A stretch of DNA of 64,000 nucleotides from Butyrivibrio sp. VCD2006. GTDB lineage: Bacteria > Bacillota > Clostridia > Lachnospirales > Lachnospiraceae. The notes below the pieces were generated by a model. It had not been told where the DNA came from and ran no database searches. It saw only the letters and a program-made list of their open reading frames with translations. The first letter of the stretch is position 1. Every line of letters starts with the position of its first letter. The position numbers and the translations under genes are program-made. The DNA is taken from positions 1-64,000 of the forward strand of contig NZ_AUIX01000007.1 of NCBI RefSeq assembly GCF_000423925.1, given 5' to 3'. This document shows positions 25,934 to 34,970 of the stretch, in pieces.

Positions 25934-25960
25934 TGTGGACAATGTGGATAACGTGGATTA
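25934..25960 (-). promoter_or_regulatory. Three tandem DnaA boxes
   Basis: Three abutting 9-mers on the plus strand: TGTGGACAA (25934), TGTGGATAA (25943) and CGTGGATTA (25952). The middle one is the exact complement of the consensus box TTATCCACA. The others differ at one and two positions. They lie about 60 bases upstream of the promoter of the DnaD-like gene. Confidence 0.65.
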
Positions 25961-26024
25961 TTTTATGAAAAATTTATAAAATCCGCTGAATCAAGAGGCC
26001 ATAGCCAAATGACTTCAGCGGATG

Positions 26025-26033
26025 TTATCCACA
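26025..26033 (+). promoter_or_regulatory. Perfect DnaA box in opposite orientation
   Basis: TTATCCACA, identical to the consensus DnaA box. It follows a 9-bp hairpin (ATCCGCTGA with TCAGCGGAT, 25981-26023). Two degenerate boxes (26064-26072 and 26073-26081) follow up to the murC stop. Confidence 0.65.
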
Positions 26034-26081
26034 TATATTTTCGATTAAATTGCATAAGATAGAAGTGGATAGGGTGGACAA

Positions 26082-27467
26082 TTAGAGTCCTAAAAGGTCA
26101 TTTGCGATATTTACAACATTCCCTGCCCCCATGGTTATCAACATGTCATCCTTCGTGCAATTTTGCAAAAGAAATTTTTCAATTTCGTCAAAGGACGGAA
26201 AATAGTAGCATTCATGTCCCAGGGATTCAATCTTTTCCTTAAGTGTTCTTGAGCTGATGCCAAGATTGTCATTCTCTCGTGCGGCGTAAATATCAGCAAT
26301 AATCAGTTTGTCTGCAGGAAGAAGCGCATTTGCAAATTCATCCATAAGAGCCTTGGTCCTTGTAAAGGTGTGAGGCTGGAAGACAACCCAGAGTCTTTTG
26401 TGAGGATAATTCTTGGCAGCGCTCAAGGTGGCAGCAATCTCTGTAGGATGATGTGCATAGTCATCAATAATTGTGAGGCCGTCTACTGTTCCTCTGTACT
26501 CAAAACGTCTGCCTGTTCCTGTGAAGGAAGATAAGCCGCCGGCAATTTCCTTCTCCGGAATATCAAATACATCAGCGGTAGCGGCAGCAGCCAGCGCATT
26601 TCCGATATTGTGCTTGCCGGGAACCATGAGGCTTACGGCAAAGGATGAACCGTTCTTTCTATTAATAGTGAAAGAAGCGTTACCAAAATTATCATATGAA
26701 ATATCTGAAGGATAATAGTCGAACTCATCAGAGAAACCATAGGTCTTTATTTTGCATTTGAGATCTGATGTCAGTTCTGTAAGGTTAGGAATCTCTCCAT
26801 TTATAACAAGTGTTCCGTTCTCAGGTATGAGAGCTGCGAACTTATGAAAAGAGTTTCTTATGTCATCAAGGTCTTTAAAGAAATCAAGATGATCGGCGTC
26901 TACATTAAGAATGATTCCTACGCCCGGGAAGAAGCTCAGGAAGCTGTTTGTGTATTCGCAAGCCTCAGTTACAAAATATTTAGAAGCACCGATGCGAATA
27001 TTGCCGCCGATGTCCTTTAAGATACCGCCAATGGAAATTGTGGGATCCATATTGTTTTCAAGAAGAATCTTGGAAACCATGGCAGTTGTTGTTGTCTTGC
27101 CGTGCGTTCCTGAAACTGCGATGGGCAGATAGTAGTGAGTCATGATCTGGCCAAGAAGCTCAGCTCTTGTCAGCATGGGAATTCCCAATTCCTTTACCTT
27201 TACAAATTCAGGGTTATCGGGATGAATAGCAGCAGTGTAAACAACAAGATCAGGCTTTGGACCTTTGTCAAGATTTGCTGCGTCTTCTCCTATATGAACT
27301 GTTATTCCGGCTTCCTCGAGAGAGGCTGTTACATCTGAAGCGGTTCTGTCGGAACCTCTGACATTAAACTTTCTGTCAGCAAGAACCATTGCAAGTCCGC
27401 TCATGGAGATGCCGCCGATTCCTATGAAATAAACATTTATTGGATTATCAAAGCTTATCTGATACAT
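26082..27467 (-). CDS. murC: UDP-N-acetylmuramate--L-alanine ligase
   Basis: A protein of 461 residues from the ATG at 27467, which has AAAGGCGG 6 bases upstream; an ATG 27 bases further up lacks a site. Domain 1 starts VYFIGIGGISMSGLAM. The ATP-binding loop is GTHGKTTTT (about 120-128), and YAHHPTEIAATL (about 337-348) is a Mur ligase family signature. It joins L-alanine to UDP-MurNAc, the first peptide step of peptidoglycan synthesis in the cytosol. It is alone in its unit, upstream of the DnaA-box region and the replication genes. No other Mur gene is nearby. Confidence 0.96.
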   Translation of the reverse strand: MYQISFDNPINVYFIGIGGISMSGLAMVLADRKFNVRGSDRTASDVTASLEEAGITVHIGEDAANLDKGPKPDLVVYTAAIHPDNPEFVKVKELGIPMLTRAELLGQIMTHYYLPIAVSGTHGKTTTTAMVSKILLENNMDPTISIGGILKDIGGNIRIGASKYFVTEACEYTNSFLSFFPGVGIILNVDADHLDFFKDLDDIRNSFHKFAALIPENGTLVINGEIPNLTELTSDLKCKIKTYGFSDEFDYYPSDISYDNFGNASFTINRKNGSSFAVSLMVPGKHNIGNALAAAATADVFDIPEKEIAGGLSSFTGTGRRFEYRGTVDGLTIIDDYAHHPTEIAATLSAAKNYPHKRLWVVFQPHTFTRTKALMDEFANALLPADKLIIADIYAARENDNLGISSRTLKEKIESLGHECYYFPSFDEIEKFLLQNCTKDDMLITMGAGNVVNIANDLLGL

Positions 27468-27591
27468 AATGTCCGCCTTTCTTTGTCTTTTCATAAATAT
27501 TAATACTAAGCTTGTACGATGTCAAAATTAGTTCCGGACACAAAATACTTAATAATATGTAGAAAAATAGCATCACTTTTTTTCAAATTCG

Positions 27592-27620
27592 TTCACTTTG
27601 CAGAATTAGTATGATATACT
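27592..27620 (+). promoter_or_regulatory. Promoter of glgC
   Basis: TTCACT (27592-27597), 17 bases, an extended TG (27612-27613) and TATACT (27615-27620). The leader has a hairpin, ATGTGG with CCACAT (about 27635-27653). Confidence 0.6.
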
Positions 27621-27696
27621 TTTAATGGTGGTTTATGTGGGGGATAACCACATTAGACCGCGGGAACTATATTTTTTGTGACAACGAGGTCTTAAC

Positions 27697-28968
27697 ATGA
27701 TAAAAAAAGAGATGATTGCCATGTTGCTCGCGGGCGGTCAAGGTAGTAGACTTGGCGTACTGACTAGTAAAATGGCAAAACCGGCAGTTTCATTTGGCGG
27801 TAAATACCGTATCATTGATTTTCCACTCAGCAATTGCATTAATTCGGGTGTAGATACAGTGGGCGTGCTTACACAGTACAGACCGCTGCGTCTTAATTCG
27901 CATATCGGAATTGGTATTCCGTGGGATCTGGACCGTAATATCGGCGGTGTGTCCATTTTGCCTCCTTATGAGAAGAGCGCAAACAGTGAATGGTACACCG
28001 GTACTGCGAATGCAATTTTCCAGAACCTTGAGTATATGGAGAACTATAACCCGGATTATGTACTTATTCTCTCGGGAGATCACATCTACAAGATGGATTA
28101 TGAGACCATGCTTGATTTCCATAAGGCTAATGGTGCCGATGTTACAATTGCGGTTATGCCTGTGCCGATTGAGGAGGCAAGCAGATTCGGTATCATGATC
28201 ACCGATGAGGACAGGAAAATCGTGGACTTTGAGGAGAAACCCGAGAAGCCCAGATCAAACCTTGCTTCAATGGGTATCTATATTTTCTCATGGGAATCAT
28301 TGAAGGAAGCTCTTATTACAAATCAGGATCAGCCGGGCCTTGATTTCGGTAAACATATTATTCCTTATTGTAAAGAGAAGGGTCAGTCCCTTTATGCATA
28401 TGAATTTGACGGTTACTGGAAGGATGTCGGAACACTTACATCCTACTGGGAAGCTAATATGGAGCTTATAGATATCGTTCCTGAATTCAATCTCTATGAG
28501 GAGTATTGGAAGATTTATACCAGGAATGAGGTTCAGCCGCCGCAGTATCTCGGACCTGAGAGTTCAACATCAAGAAGCATCATTGGCGAGGGCTCTGAGA
28601 TATATGGTGAGGTTCATAATTCCGTAATAGGATGCGGAGTTAAGATTGGAAGAGGTACTGTTGTAAGTCATTCCATCATAATGAACGGAACCACTATAGG
28701 CGAGAATTGTAATATTGAAAAGGCTGTAATAGCCGAGCATGTTGACATTGGTAATAATGTAAGGCTCGGTGAGGGCGAGGAGGTTCAGAATGAAACCAAG
28801 CCCGGAATTTACAGAGACGGAATCGTAACTATCGGAGAGAAATCTGTTGTACCTAGTGGTGTATCTGTTGGAAAGAACACAATGATCTCCGGTGTAACTA
28901 CCGAAAAGGACTATCCGGGCGGAGTGCTGGATAGCGGAAAAACATTGGATAAGGCAGGTGATAGGTAG
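27697..28968 (+). CDS. glgC: Glucose-1-phosphate adenylyltransferase, catalytic subunit
   Basis: A protein of 423 residues. The nucleotidyltransferase domain begins [18 protein letters not shown], with [20 protein letters not shown], the ADP-glucose pocket GTANAIFQN and the metal aspartate in [13 protein letters not shown] (about 125-137). A left-handed beta-helix domain (about 300-400) carries hexapeptide repeats. It makes ADP-glucose from glucose-1-phosphate and ATP, the committed step of glycogen synthesis. It overlaps glgD by one base, as in other Firmicutes where GlgC and GlgD form a mixed enzyme. Confidence 0.96.
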   Translation: MIKKEMIAMLLAGGQGSRLGVLTSKMAKPAVSFGGKYRIIDFPLSNCINSGVDTVGVLTQYRPLRLNSHIGIGIPWDLDRNIGGVSILPPYEKSANSEWYTGTANAIFQNLEYMENYNPDYVLILSGDHIYKMDYETMLDFHKANGADVTIAVMPVPIEEASRFGIMITDEDRKIVDFEEKPEKPRSNLASMGIYIFSWESLKEALITNQDQPGLDFGKHIIPYCKEKGQSLYAYEFDGYWKDVGTLTSYWEANMELIDIVPEFNLYEEYWKIYTRNEVQPPQYLGPESSTSRSIIGEGSEIYGEVHNSVIGCGVKIGRGTVVSHSIIMNGTTIGENCNIEKAVIAEHVDIGNNVRLGEGEEVQNETKPGIYRDGIVTIGEKSVVPSGVSVGKNTMISGVTTEKDYPGGVLDSGKTLDKAGDR

Positions 28969-30086
28969 TGAGAGCGATTGGAATTATTCTTGCCGGTGGT
29001 GGCAGTAACCGCATGCATGAGCTTTCAAAGAGCAGAGCAGTTTGCGCTATGCCTGTGGCCGGTTTTTACAGAAGTATTGATTTTGCATTAAGCAATATGA
29101 CGAACTCCCACATTCAGACGGTGGCTGTTTTTACACAGTATAATGCCGGAAGTCTGAATACACATCTTTCGTCATCCAAGTGGTGGGATTTCGGACGTAA
29201 GCAGGGTGGTTTATATGTTTTCACTCCTGCAGCAAAGGCTAACGGTAATCTGTGGTACAGAGGAACAGCCGATGCTATTGCACAGAATCTCAGCTTTTTA
29301 AAGAGCTGTCATGAACCCTATGTGGTCATCACATCAGGCGACTGTGTATATAAGATGGATTATAATAAGCTTCTTGAGTATCACATTGAGAAGCAGGCAG
29401 ATATCACAGTTGTTTGTAAGGATGTACCCGCTGATATTGATACCGAGAGATTCGGAACCATTCGCATGAATGAGGAGAGCCGAATTGAGGAGTTTGAGGA
29501 GAAGCCTGTTGTGGCAAGATCCAATACCATTTCCTGCGGTATATATGTTATCAGGAGACGCCAGCTCATTGAGCTTATAGAGAAGGCTCAGACAGAGGAG
29601 AGATTCGATTTTGTAAGAGATATTCTTGTACGTTACAAGGATATGAAACGAATCTATGGTTACAAGCTTAAGACTTATTGGAATAACATCGCTTCCGTAG
29701 AGGATTACTTCCGCACAAACATGGATTTCCTTAAGCCGGAGGTAAGGAATTACTTCTTTAATGAGTATCCGGGTGTTTATACAAAAGTAGTTGATCTTCC
29801 TCCTGCTAAGTACAACGTGGGAGTTAAAGTATCAAACAGCCTTATCTCCAGTGGCTGCATTATAAACGGAATGGTTGAGGACTCAGTTGTATTTAAAGGT
29901 GCATTCATCGGTAACAACTGCTACATCAAGAATTCAATCATTTTGAATGATGTTTATATCGGAGATAATACGCACATTGAGAATTGTATCGTTGAGAGCC
30001 ATGGAACAATCCAGGCGAACTCCTATTATAAGGGAGAAAATGATATAAAAATAGTAGTAGAGAACAATGAGAGGTATGTAATCTAA
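28968..30086 (+). CDS. glgD: ADP-glucose pyrophosphorylase regulatory-type subunit GlgD
   Basis: A protein of 372 residues with a GTG start that shares one base with the glgC stop. The N-terminal loop is AGGGSNRMHELSKSRAVCAMPV, where GlgC has AGGQGSRL...KPAV. Loss of the usual catalytic Arg/Lys pattern is typical of GlgD, which supports GlgC rather than acting well alone. A beta-helix (about 275-350) with SSGCIINGMVEDSVVFKGAFIG follows. The overlap implies coupled translation and fixed subunit ratio (inference). Confidence 0.95.
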   Translation: MRAIGIILAGGGSNRMHELSKSRAVCAMPVAGFYRSIDFALSNMTNSHIQTVAVFTQYNAGSLNTHLSSSKWWDFGRKQGGLYVFTPAAKANGNLWYRGTADAIAQNLSFLKSCHEPYVVITSGDCVYKMDYNKLLEYHIEKQADITVVCKDVPADIDTERFGTIRMNEESRIEEFEEKPVVARSNTISCGIYVIRRRQLIELIEKAQTEERFDFVRDILVRYKDMKRIYGYKLKTYWNNIASVEDYFRTNMDFLKPEVRNYFFNEYPGVYTKVVDLPPAKYNVGVKVSNSLISSGCIINGMVEDSVVFKGAFIGNNCYIKNSIILNDVYIGDNTHIENCIVESHGTIQANSYYKGENDIKIVVENNERYVI

Positions 30087-30125
30087 GTATTCATTTTTTA
30101 CATTTCTAAAAGGGGGACAAACAGG

Positions 30126-30446
30126 ATGAATATTACAGATGTTCGTGTCAGAAAAGTAGCAAAGCAGGGAAAAATGCGTGCCATCGTTTCAATCACTATT
30201 GATAATGAATTTGTGGTTCATGATATCAAAGTGATCGAAGGCGATAAGGGTCTTTTTATTGCAATGCCCAGCAAAAAGTCAGTCGATGGAGAGTATCGTG
30301 ATATCGCTCATCCAATTAATTCAGACACGAGAAGATTGCTTCAGGATACCATTCTTAAGGCTTATGATGAGGCATCCGACGAGGTGATTGACTCAAGACC
30401 TGCTGATACTGAGGCGGCTCCTGCAGGTGTAGGAAGCTTATTCTGA
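30126..30446 (+). CDS. spoVG: Septation/regulatory protein SpoVG
   Basis: A protein of 106 residues starting [10 protein letters not shown], with [36 protein letters not shown] (about 17-52), the SpoVG core, and [10 protein letters not shown]. SpoVG is a small nucleic acid-binding regulator named from sporulation but common in non-sporulating Firmicutes. The Asp/Ala-rich tail is not conserved. It follows glgD by 39 bases, with AAGGGGG as ribosome-binding site, and is closed by a terminator, so it may be cotranscribed with glgCD. Confidence 0.94.
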   Translation: MNITDVRVRKVAKQGKMRAIVSITIDNEFVVHDIKVIEGDKGLFIAMPSKKSVDGEYRDIAHPINSDTRRLLQDTILKAYDEASDEVIDSRPADTEAAPAGVGSLF

Positions 30447-30525
30447 TCATACTGATTTTTGAATTTCTAAAGCAGGATTCGGAAATGTAAGCATTTCCTC
30501 GGTTCTGAAGAATGTGATATGATGT

Positions 30526-30561
30526 GGGGAGTGACGCAAAAATAGCGTCAGTCCCCTTTTT
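30526..30561 (+). terminator. Terminator after spoVG
   Basis: A 12-position stem with one mismatch, GGGGAGTGACGC (30526-30537) with GCGTCAGTCCCC (30545-30556), followed by five T. Confidence 0.9.
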
Positions 30562-30621
30562 CATTTACATATGCATACAAGAATTTGCAGGGGAATGTTG
30601 TTTTTATTGAGGTAGTAAATA

Positions 30622-31203
30622 ATGTATTTGATAGTAGGACTCGGTAATCCCGAGAAGAAATATAACGCGACAAGGCATAATGTCGGATTTGGCGTAATAG
30701 ATGTTCTGTCGGAAAAGTATGATATTGATCTCACAGAGATGAAGTTTAAGGGTATGTATGGTAAGGGCAGGATCGGAAATGAGAAAGTCATTCTGTTAAA
30801 GCCCCTGACGTATATGAATCTAAGCGGAGAATCGGTAAGGCCTGTTGCGGATTATTTTAAGATAGACACCAAGACGGAGCTTATCGTAATTTCTGACGAT
30901 GTGGAGCTTGATCCCGGTCGGATCAGAGTTCGTCCCGGAGGAAGTGCCGGTGGACATAACGGACTTAAGAATATCATCGCACAGCTCGGTCATGATGAGT
31001 TTGCCCGTGTACGTGTGGGTGTAGGTAAAAAACCGCCAAGGATAGATCTTGCGGATTGGGTTTTGGGCCACTTTGATAAGCAGGATGTAGCATACATGAA
31101 AGATGCGATGGATCACGCTGCGGATGCTGTGCGTGTAATCATGGAAGAAGATGTAAATGCAGCCATGAACAAATGGAACGGTGTGAAGCCTGATGCAGAA
31201 TGA
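30622..31203 (+). CDS. pth: Peptidyl-tRNA hydrolase
   Basis: A protein of 193 residues, typical of Pth1. It begins MYLIVGLGNPEKKYNATRHNVGF with the catalytic histidine in RHNVGF (H20), then LLKPLTYMNLSGESV with a substrate-binding Asn, the metal-free catalytic Asp in ISDDVELD, and GGSAGGHNGLKNI. It releases peptides from stalled peptidyl-tRNA. It lies directly upstream of mfd, the same pair seen in Bacillus (spoVC-mfd). Between the two lies one end of the dispersed repeat. Confidence 0.97.
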   Translation: MYLIVGLGNPEKKYNATRHNVGFGVIDVLSEKYDIDLTEMKFKGMYGKGRIGNEKVILLKPLTYMNLSGESVRPVADYFKIDTKTELIVISDDVELDPGRIRVRPGGSAGGHNGLKNIIAQLGHDEFARVRVGVGKKPPRIDLADWVLGHFDKQDVAYMKDAMDHAADAVRVIMEEDVNAAMNKWNGVKPDAE

Positions 31204-31243
31204 TTAAGAAGTAATAGTCGCTTTTTACAGGCAGGAGAAGAGT

Positions 31244-31266
31244 GTCTGCAAAGCAGACGGATGAGG
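31244..31266 (+). repeat. Dispersed repeat end serving as mfd ribosome-binding site
   Basis: GTCTGC (31244-31249), AAA, GCAGAC (31253-31258), then GGATGAGG (31259-31266), which ends 5 bases before the mfd ATG. The tail is the only Shine-Dalgarno candidate for that ATG. Confidence 0.6.
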
Positions 31267-31271
31267 ATTAT

Positions 31272-34200
31272 ATGAGAGCAATCGAAGCGCCTCTGCAAGA
31301 ACTGGAGGCTTTCCAAAAACTTAATAAGTATCTTGAAAAGCCTTTTGCATGTGCTGAGGTTTCGGGATGTATGGACTCCCAGAAGCTGCACTTTATTAAT
31401 GGCCTTGCACAGGACTTTAAGTATAGGATAATTGTCACATATAGTGATCTTCGCGTTAAGGAGATATATGAGGACTACAGATTCTATGACCGAAATGTCA
31501 CTGTCTATCCAGCAAAGGACCTGATTTTTTATCAGGCAGATGTCCATTCAAACGAGATTGTAAAAGAGAGAATACGTTGTTTAAGACGTCTGATAGAAGG
31601 ACGACCGGTTACTGTGGTTACAACTTTTTCAAGTCTGATGACACCACAGATTCCGATAGACATAATTAAAAATAATATTCTCAAGATTGATAAAAGAAAG
31701 CCAGTTAACGAACGAGAGGTCGCAAAGACTCTGACCAGGATTGGTTATAACAGAGTTTATCAGGTAGGTGCTCCGGGTGAGTTTTCGGTGCGCGGAGATA
31801 TAATTGACGTATTTGATCTTACGGAAGAGAACCCCTACAGAATAGAGCTTTGGGGTGATGAAGTCGAGCACATCAGAAGCTTTGATATCATGACTCAGAG
31901 ATCAATTGATAAGCTGGAGTCTATTGAGATTTATCCTGCAGCGGAGATCATTCTTACGGATGATGAAAAAAAGCAGGGCTTAAAGAAGATGGAAGCTGAA
32001 ACGAAGCATGTATATGAAAAGCTTCGTGAAGAATTCAAGACTGAGGCCGCTCATCGCATAAAGACCTCCTTTGAAGAGCTAAAGGAGGAGCTGACGGAGC
32101 TTGAGCTTGAGGTTAACCTTGAGAGCTACATCAGATATTTCTATGATGAAACAGTTACCTTCATGGAACTGTTTCCTGCAGGTAAATCCTGTATTTTTAT
32201 AGATGAGCCGCTGCATGTACTTGAGCATGCATCAGCTGTGGAGACAGAGTTCAGAGAGAGTATGATCCACAGATCCGAGAATGGTTATGCGCTGCCGTCT
32301 CAGATGGATCTGCTATATTCCAAGGAAGAGTGTATCGCCAGAATGAAGAGCACGAGACGCGTTATGTTATCTGCTCTTGCTGCTCCAAAGGGATTAAATG
32401 ATTTTGAACCCGAGATCAGTACGGAAGTGCATGCAAGAAGTATTGCGCCTTATAACAACAGCTTTGAATCCCTTGTGCATGATCTGAAGGGATTTGTGAA
32501 AAAAGGATACAGGGTACTTATTCTCTCGGGATCCAGAACAAGAGCCAAGAGAATCGTAGAGGATCTGCGAGATCAGAGCGTTACGGCTTTTTATAGTGAA
32601 AATCCCATGCGCGAACTTCAATCCGGCGAGATAATGACCTACTACGGAAGAATCCTCAAAGGGTTTGAGTACACTGACCTCAAATTTGCAGTTATCTCTG
32701 AAAGTGATATTTTCACTGAACATAAAAAGAAAAAGAGAAAGCATTCAAAGTCCAAATATAGTGGTGAGAAGATTTCTGGATTCTCGGATCTTACAGTAGG
32801 AGATTACGTGGTACATGAGGACCACGGCCTTGGAATCTACAAGGGAATTGAGAAGATAGAGACCGACAAGGTTGTAAGAGATTATATCAAGATCAGCTAC
32901 GCTGACGGGGGTAATCTTTACGTTCTTGCGACGGGACTTAATGTAATACAGAAATATGCAAGTGGTGATACCGGAGATGGTAAAGCCAGAAAGCCCAAGC
33001 TCAACAAGCTTGGTACAGGCGACTGGAAACGAACCAAGAATAAGGTAAGGACGGCTGTTGAGGAGATTGCTGATGATCTCGTGGAGCTCTATGCGAAGAG
33101 ACAGAACAGCAGTGGGCATCAGTTCAGTACTGACACAGTCTGGCAGCAGGAGTTCGAGGAGGCGTTTCCTTTTGATGAGACGGAGGATCAGCTTGCTGCA
33201 ATTGCAGATACCAAGGCGGATATGGAATCCGATCGTATCATGGACAGACTGATCTGCGGAGATGTGGGCTTTGGTAAGACTGAGATAGCAATACGAGCTG
33301 CTTTTAAAGCGGTTCAGGATGGAAAACAGGTTGCGATACTTGTTCCTACTACGATTTTGGCTCAGCAGCATTACAATACCTTTACAGAGAGAATGAAGGA
33401 TTTTCCTGTAAGAGTTGATATGATGTCGAGATTCAGGACGGCCTCCGAGCAGAAGAAAACAGTGGAGGATCTCAGGAAGGGCCTCGTGGATGTGGTCATT
33501 GGAACACACAGACTTTTGTCAAAGGATGTTGTTTATAAGGACTTAGGACTTCTTGTTGTAGATGAGGAGCAGAGATTCGGAGTTACACATAAAGAAAAAA
33601 TAAAGAAACTCAAAGAAAACGTGGATGTACTTACGCTGTCGGCAACACCGATTCCCAGGACTCTCCATATGTCGCTTGTAGGAATAAGGGATATGAGCGT
33701 GCTTGAAGAGGCGCCTATGGACAGGCAGCCTATTCAGACCTTTGTGTGTGAGTACAATGATGAGATGGTTCGCGAAGCTATTGCGAGAGAGGTTTCCAGA
33801 GGCGGGCAGGTTTACTATGTCTACAACAGAGTAAATGATATAGCGGATGTAGCGGCAAGAATACAGAAGCTCGTGCCGGAGGTCAATGTGTCGTTTGCCC
33901 ATGGGCAGATGAAGGAATCAGAGCTTGAGAAGATAATGTATGACTTTATCGATGGCGAGATAAATGTTCTTGTATCAACAACAATCATCGAGACCGGACT
34001 TGATATCTCAAATGCAAATACCATGATCATCCATGACTCCGATCAGATGGGACTCTCACAGCTCTATCAGCTTAGAGGACGTGTCGGAAGATCAAACAGA
34101 ACCGCTTATGCGTTCCTTATGTATAAGAGGAACAAGATGCTCAGGGAAGTTGCTGAAAAGAGACTTTCTGCAATTCGAGAGTTTACGGATCTTGGTTCCG

Positions 34201-34838
34201 GCTTTAAAATTGCCATGAGAGATCTTGAGATAAGAGGTGCCGGAAACATGCTTGGAAAAAGTCAGTCCGGACACATGGCTTCGGTCGGATACGACCTGTA
34301 TTGCAAGATGCTCGGTGAAGCAGTAAGGCGTAAGAAGGGTGAAGAGAAGGATGAGCTTCTTGAGGACTTTTCAACCAGTGTGGATATTGATGTGGACGCA
34401 TTCATTCCGAGTGAATACATTGTTAATGAGGAGCAGAAGCTCGAGATTTACAAGAGAATTGCCGGTATTGAGAACGAGGGCGACAGAGATGATATGAGAG
34501 ATGAGCTTAAAGACCGCTTCGGTGATCTGCCGGAATCTGTTGATAACCTTATCAGAATATCACTTGTCAGAGAGAAGGCTCATTCGCTTTACATTCTTGA
34601 GATCAAGGGTGGCAATGGTGAAATCGCAATAAAGATGAACAACAATGCAAGACTTAAAGCTGAGAATATTCCGGCTTTTATAGAGAGCTGTGAAGGAAAG
34701 ATAACCTTCAGGCCGGCATCCTACCCGTTGTTTCTTTATAAGTATGTGAAGGATAATAATTCCAAGCAGGCTGAGAGACAGTTGCTTCAGGATGTGGAGG
34801 AGATTGTGGAGAAGATGGAAGTACTTGCAGATATTTGA
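31272..34838 (+). CDS. mfd: Transcription-repair coupling factor
   Basis: A protein of 1188 residues from the ATG at 31272. An in-frame GTG at 31242 has AGGAG upstream, but the ten extra residues are encoded by a dispersed repeat, and MRAIEAPLQEL fits Mfd N-termini. The UvrB-like module comes first (about 1-340). The CarD-like RNA polymerase-binding domain has GDYVVHEDHGLGIYKGIE (about 505). The helicase has Walker A CGDVGFGKTE (about 662) and DEEQRFG (about 763), with RGRVGRSNRTAYAFL (about 937) and the C-terminal autoinhibitory TRCF domain. It removes stalled RNA polymerase and recruits UvrA. Confidence 0.96.
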   Translation: MRAIEAPLQELEAFQKLNKYLEKPFACAEVSGCMDSQKLHFINGLAQDFKYRIIVTYSDLRVKEIYEDYRFYDRNVTVYPAKDLIFYQADVHSNEIVKERIRCLRRLIEGRPVTVVTTFSSLMTPQIPIDIIKNNILKIDKRKPVNEREVAKTLTRIGYNRVYQVGAPGEFSVRGDIIDVFDLTEENPYRIELWGDEVEHIRSFDIMTQRSIDKLESIEIYPAAEIILTDDEKKQGLKKMEAETKHVYEKLREEFKTEAAHRIKTSFEELKEELTELELEVNLESYIRYFYDETVTFMELFPAGKSCIFIDEPLHVLEHASAVETEFRESMIHRSENGYALPSQMDLLYSKEECIARMKSTRRVMLSALAAPKGLNDFEPEISTEVHARSIAPYNNSFESLVHDLKGFVKKGYRVLILSGSRTRAKRIVEDLRDQSVTAFYSENPMRELQSGEIMTYYGRILKGFEYTDLKFAVISESDIFTEHKKKKRKHSKSKYSGEKISGFSDLTVGDYVVHEDHGLGIYKGIEKIETDKVVRDYIKISYADGGNLYVLATGLNVIQKYASGDTGDGKARKPKLNKLGTGDWKRTKNKVRTAVEEIADDLVELYAKRQNSSGHQFSTDTVWQQEFEEAFPFDETEDQLAAIADTKADMESDRIMDRLICGDVGFGKTEIAIRAAFKAVQDGKQVAILVPTTILAQQHYNTFTERMKDFPVRVDMMSRFRTASEQKKTVEDLRKGLVDVVIGTHRLLSKDVVYKDLGLLVVDEEQRFGVTHKEKIKKLKENVDVLTLSATPIPRTLHMSLVGIRDMSVLEEAPMDRQPIQTFVCEYNDEMVREAIAREVSRGGQVYYVYNRVNDIADVAARIQKLVPEVNVSFAHGQMKESELEKIMYDFIDGEINVLVSTTIIETGLDISNANTMIIHDSDQMGLSQLYQLRGRVGRSNRTAYAFLMYKRNKMLREVAEKRLSAIREFTDLGSGFKIAMRDLEIRGAGNMLGKSQSGHMASVGYDLYCKMLGEAVRRKKGEEKDELLEDFSTSVDIDVDAFIPSEYIVNEEQKLEIYKRIAGIENEGDRDDMRDELKDRFGDLPESVDNLIRISLVREKAHSLYILEIKGGNGEIAIKMNNNARLKAENIPAFIESCEGKITFRPASYPLFLYKYVKDNNSKQAERQLLQDVEEIVEKMEVLADI

Positions 34839-34863
34839 ATTGATGGAGGAGAAAAACTCTCAG

Positions 34864-34958
34864 TCTTCCTCTTGGGGGGCGCACAACGTCCGGGGGACGT
34901 TGGTTTTGCGCGGACCGAAGCGGAGCGAAGACAAGTGGTCCGAAGGACCGGATGAGGG
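34864..34958. repeat. Dispersed intergenic element, long form, copy D
   Basis: It contains ACGTCC/GGACGT (34884-34900 region), GACCGAAGC and GCGAAGAC, and ends with hairpin GGTCC (34937-34941), GAA, GGACC (34945-34949) and GGATGAGGG. It is the inverted counterpart of copy B at 17322. It fills the gap between mfd and the prephenate dehydratase gene. Confidence 0.75.
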
Positions 34959-34970
34959 AATGAGGGCTAT

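Noticed and set aside
31242-31271. GTG start for mfd ten codons upstream
   Set aside because: The extra residues come from the dispersed hairpin element and do not resemble Mfd N-termini, although AGGAG lies upstream.
32745-33509. 254-codon minus-strand open frame inside mfd
   Set aside because: It is opposite the conserved helicase domain of Mfd and has no start signals or recognisable domain.
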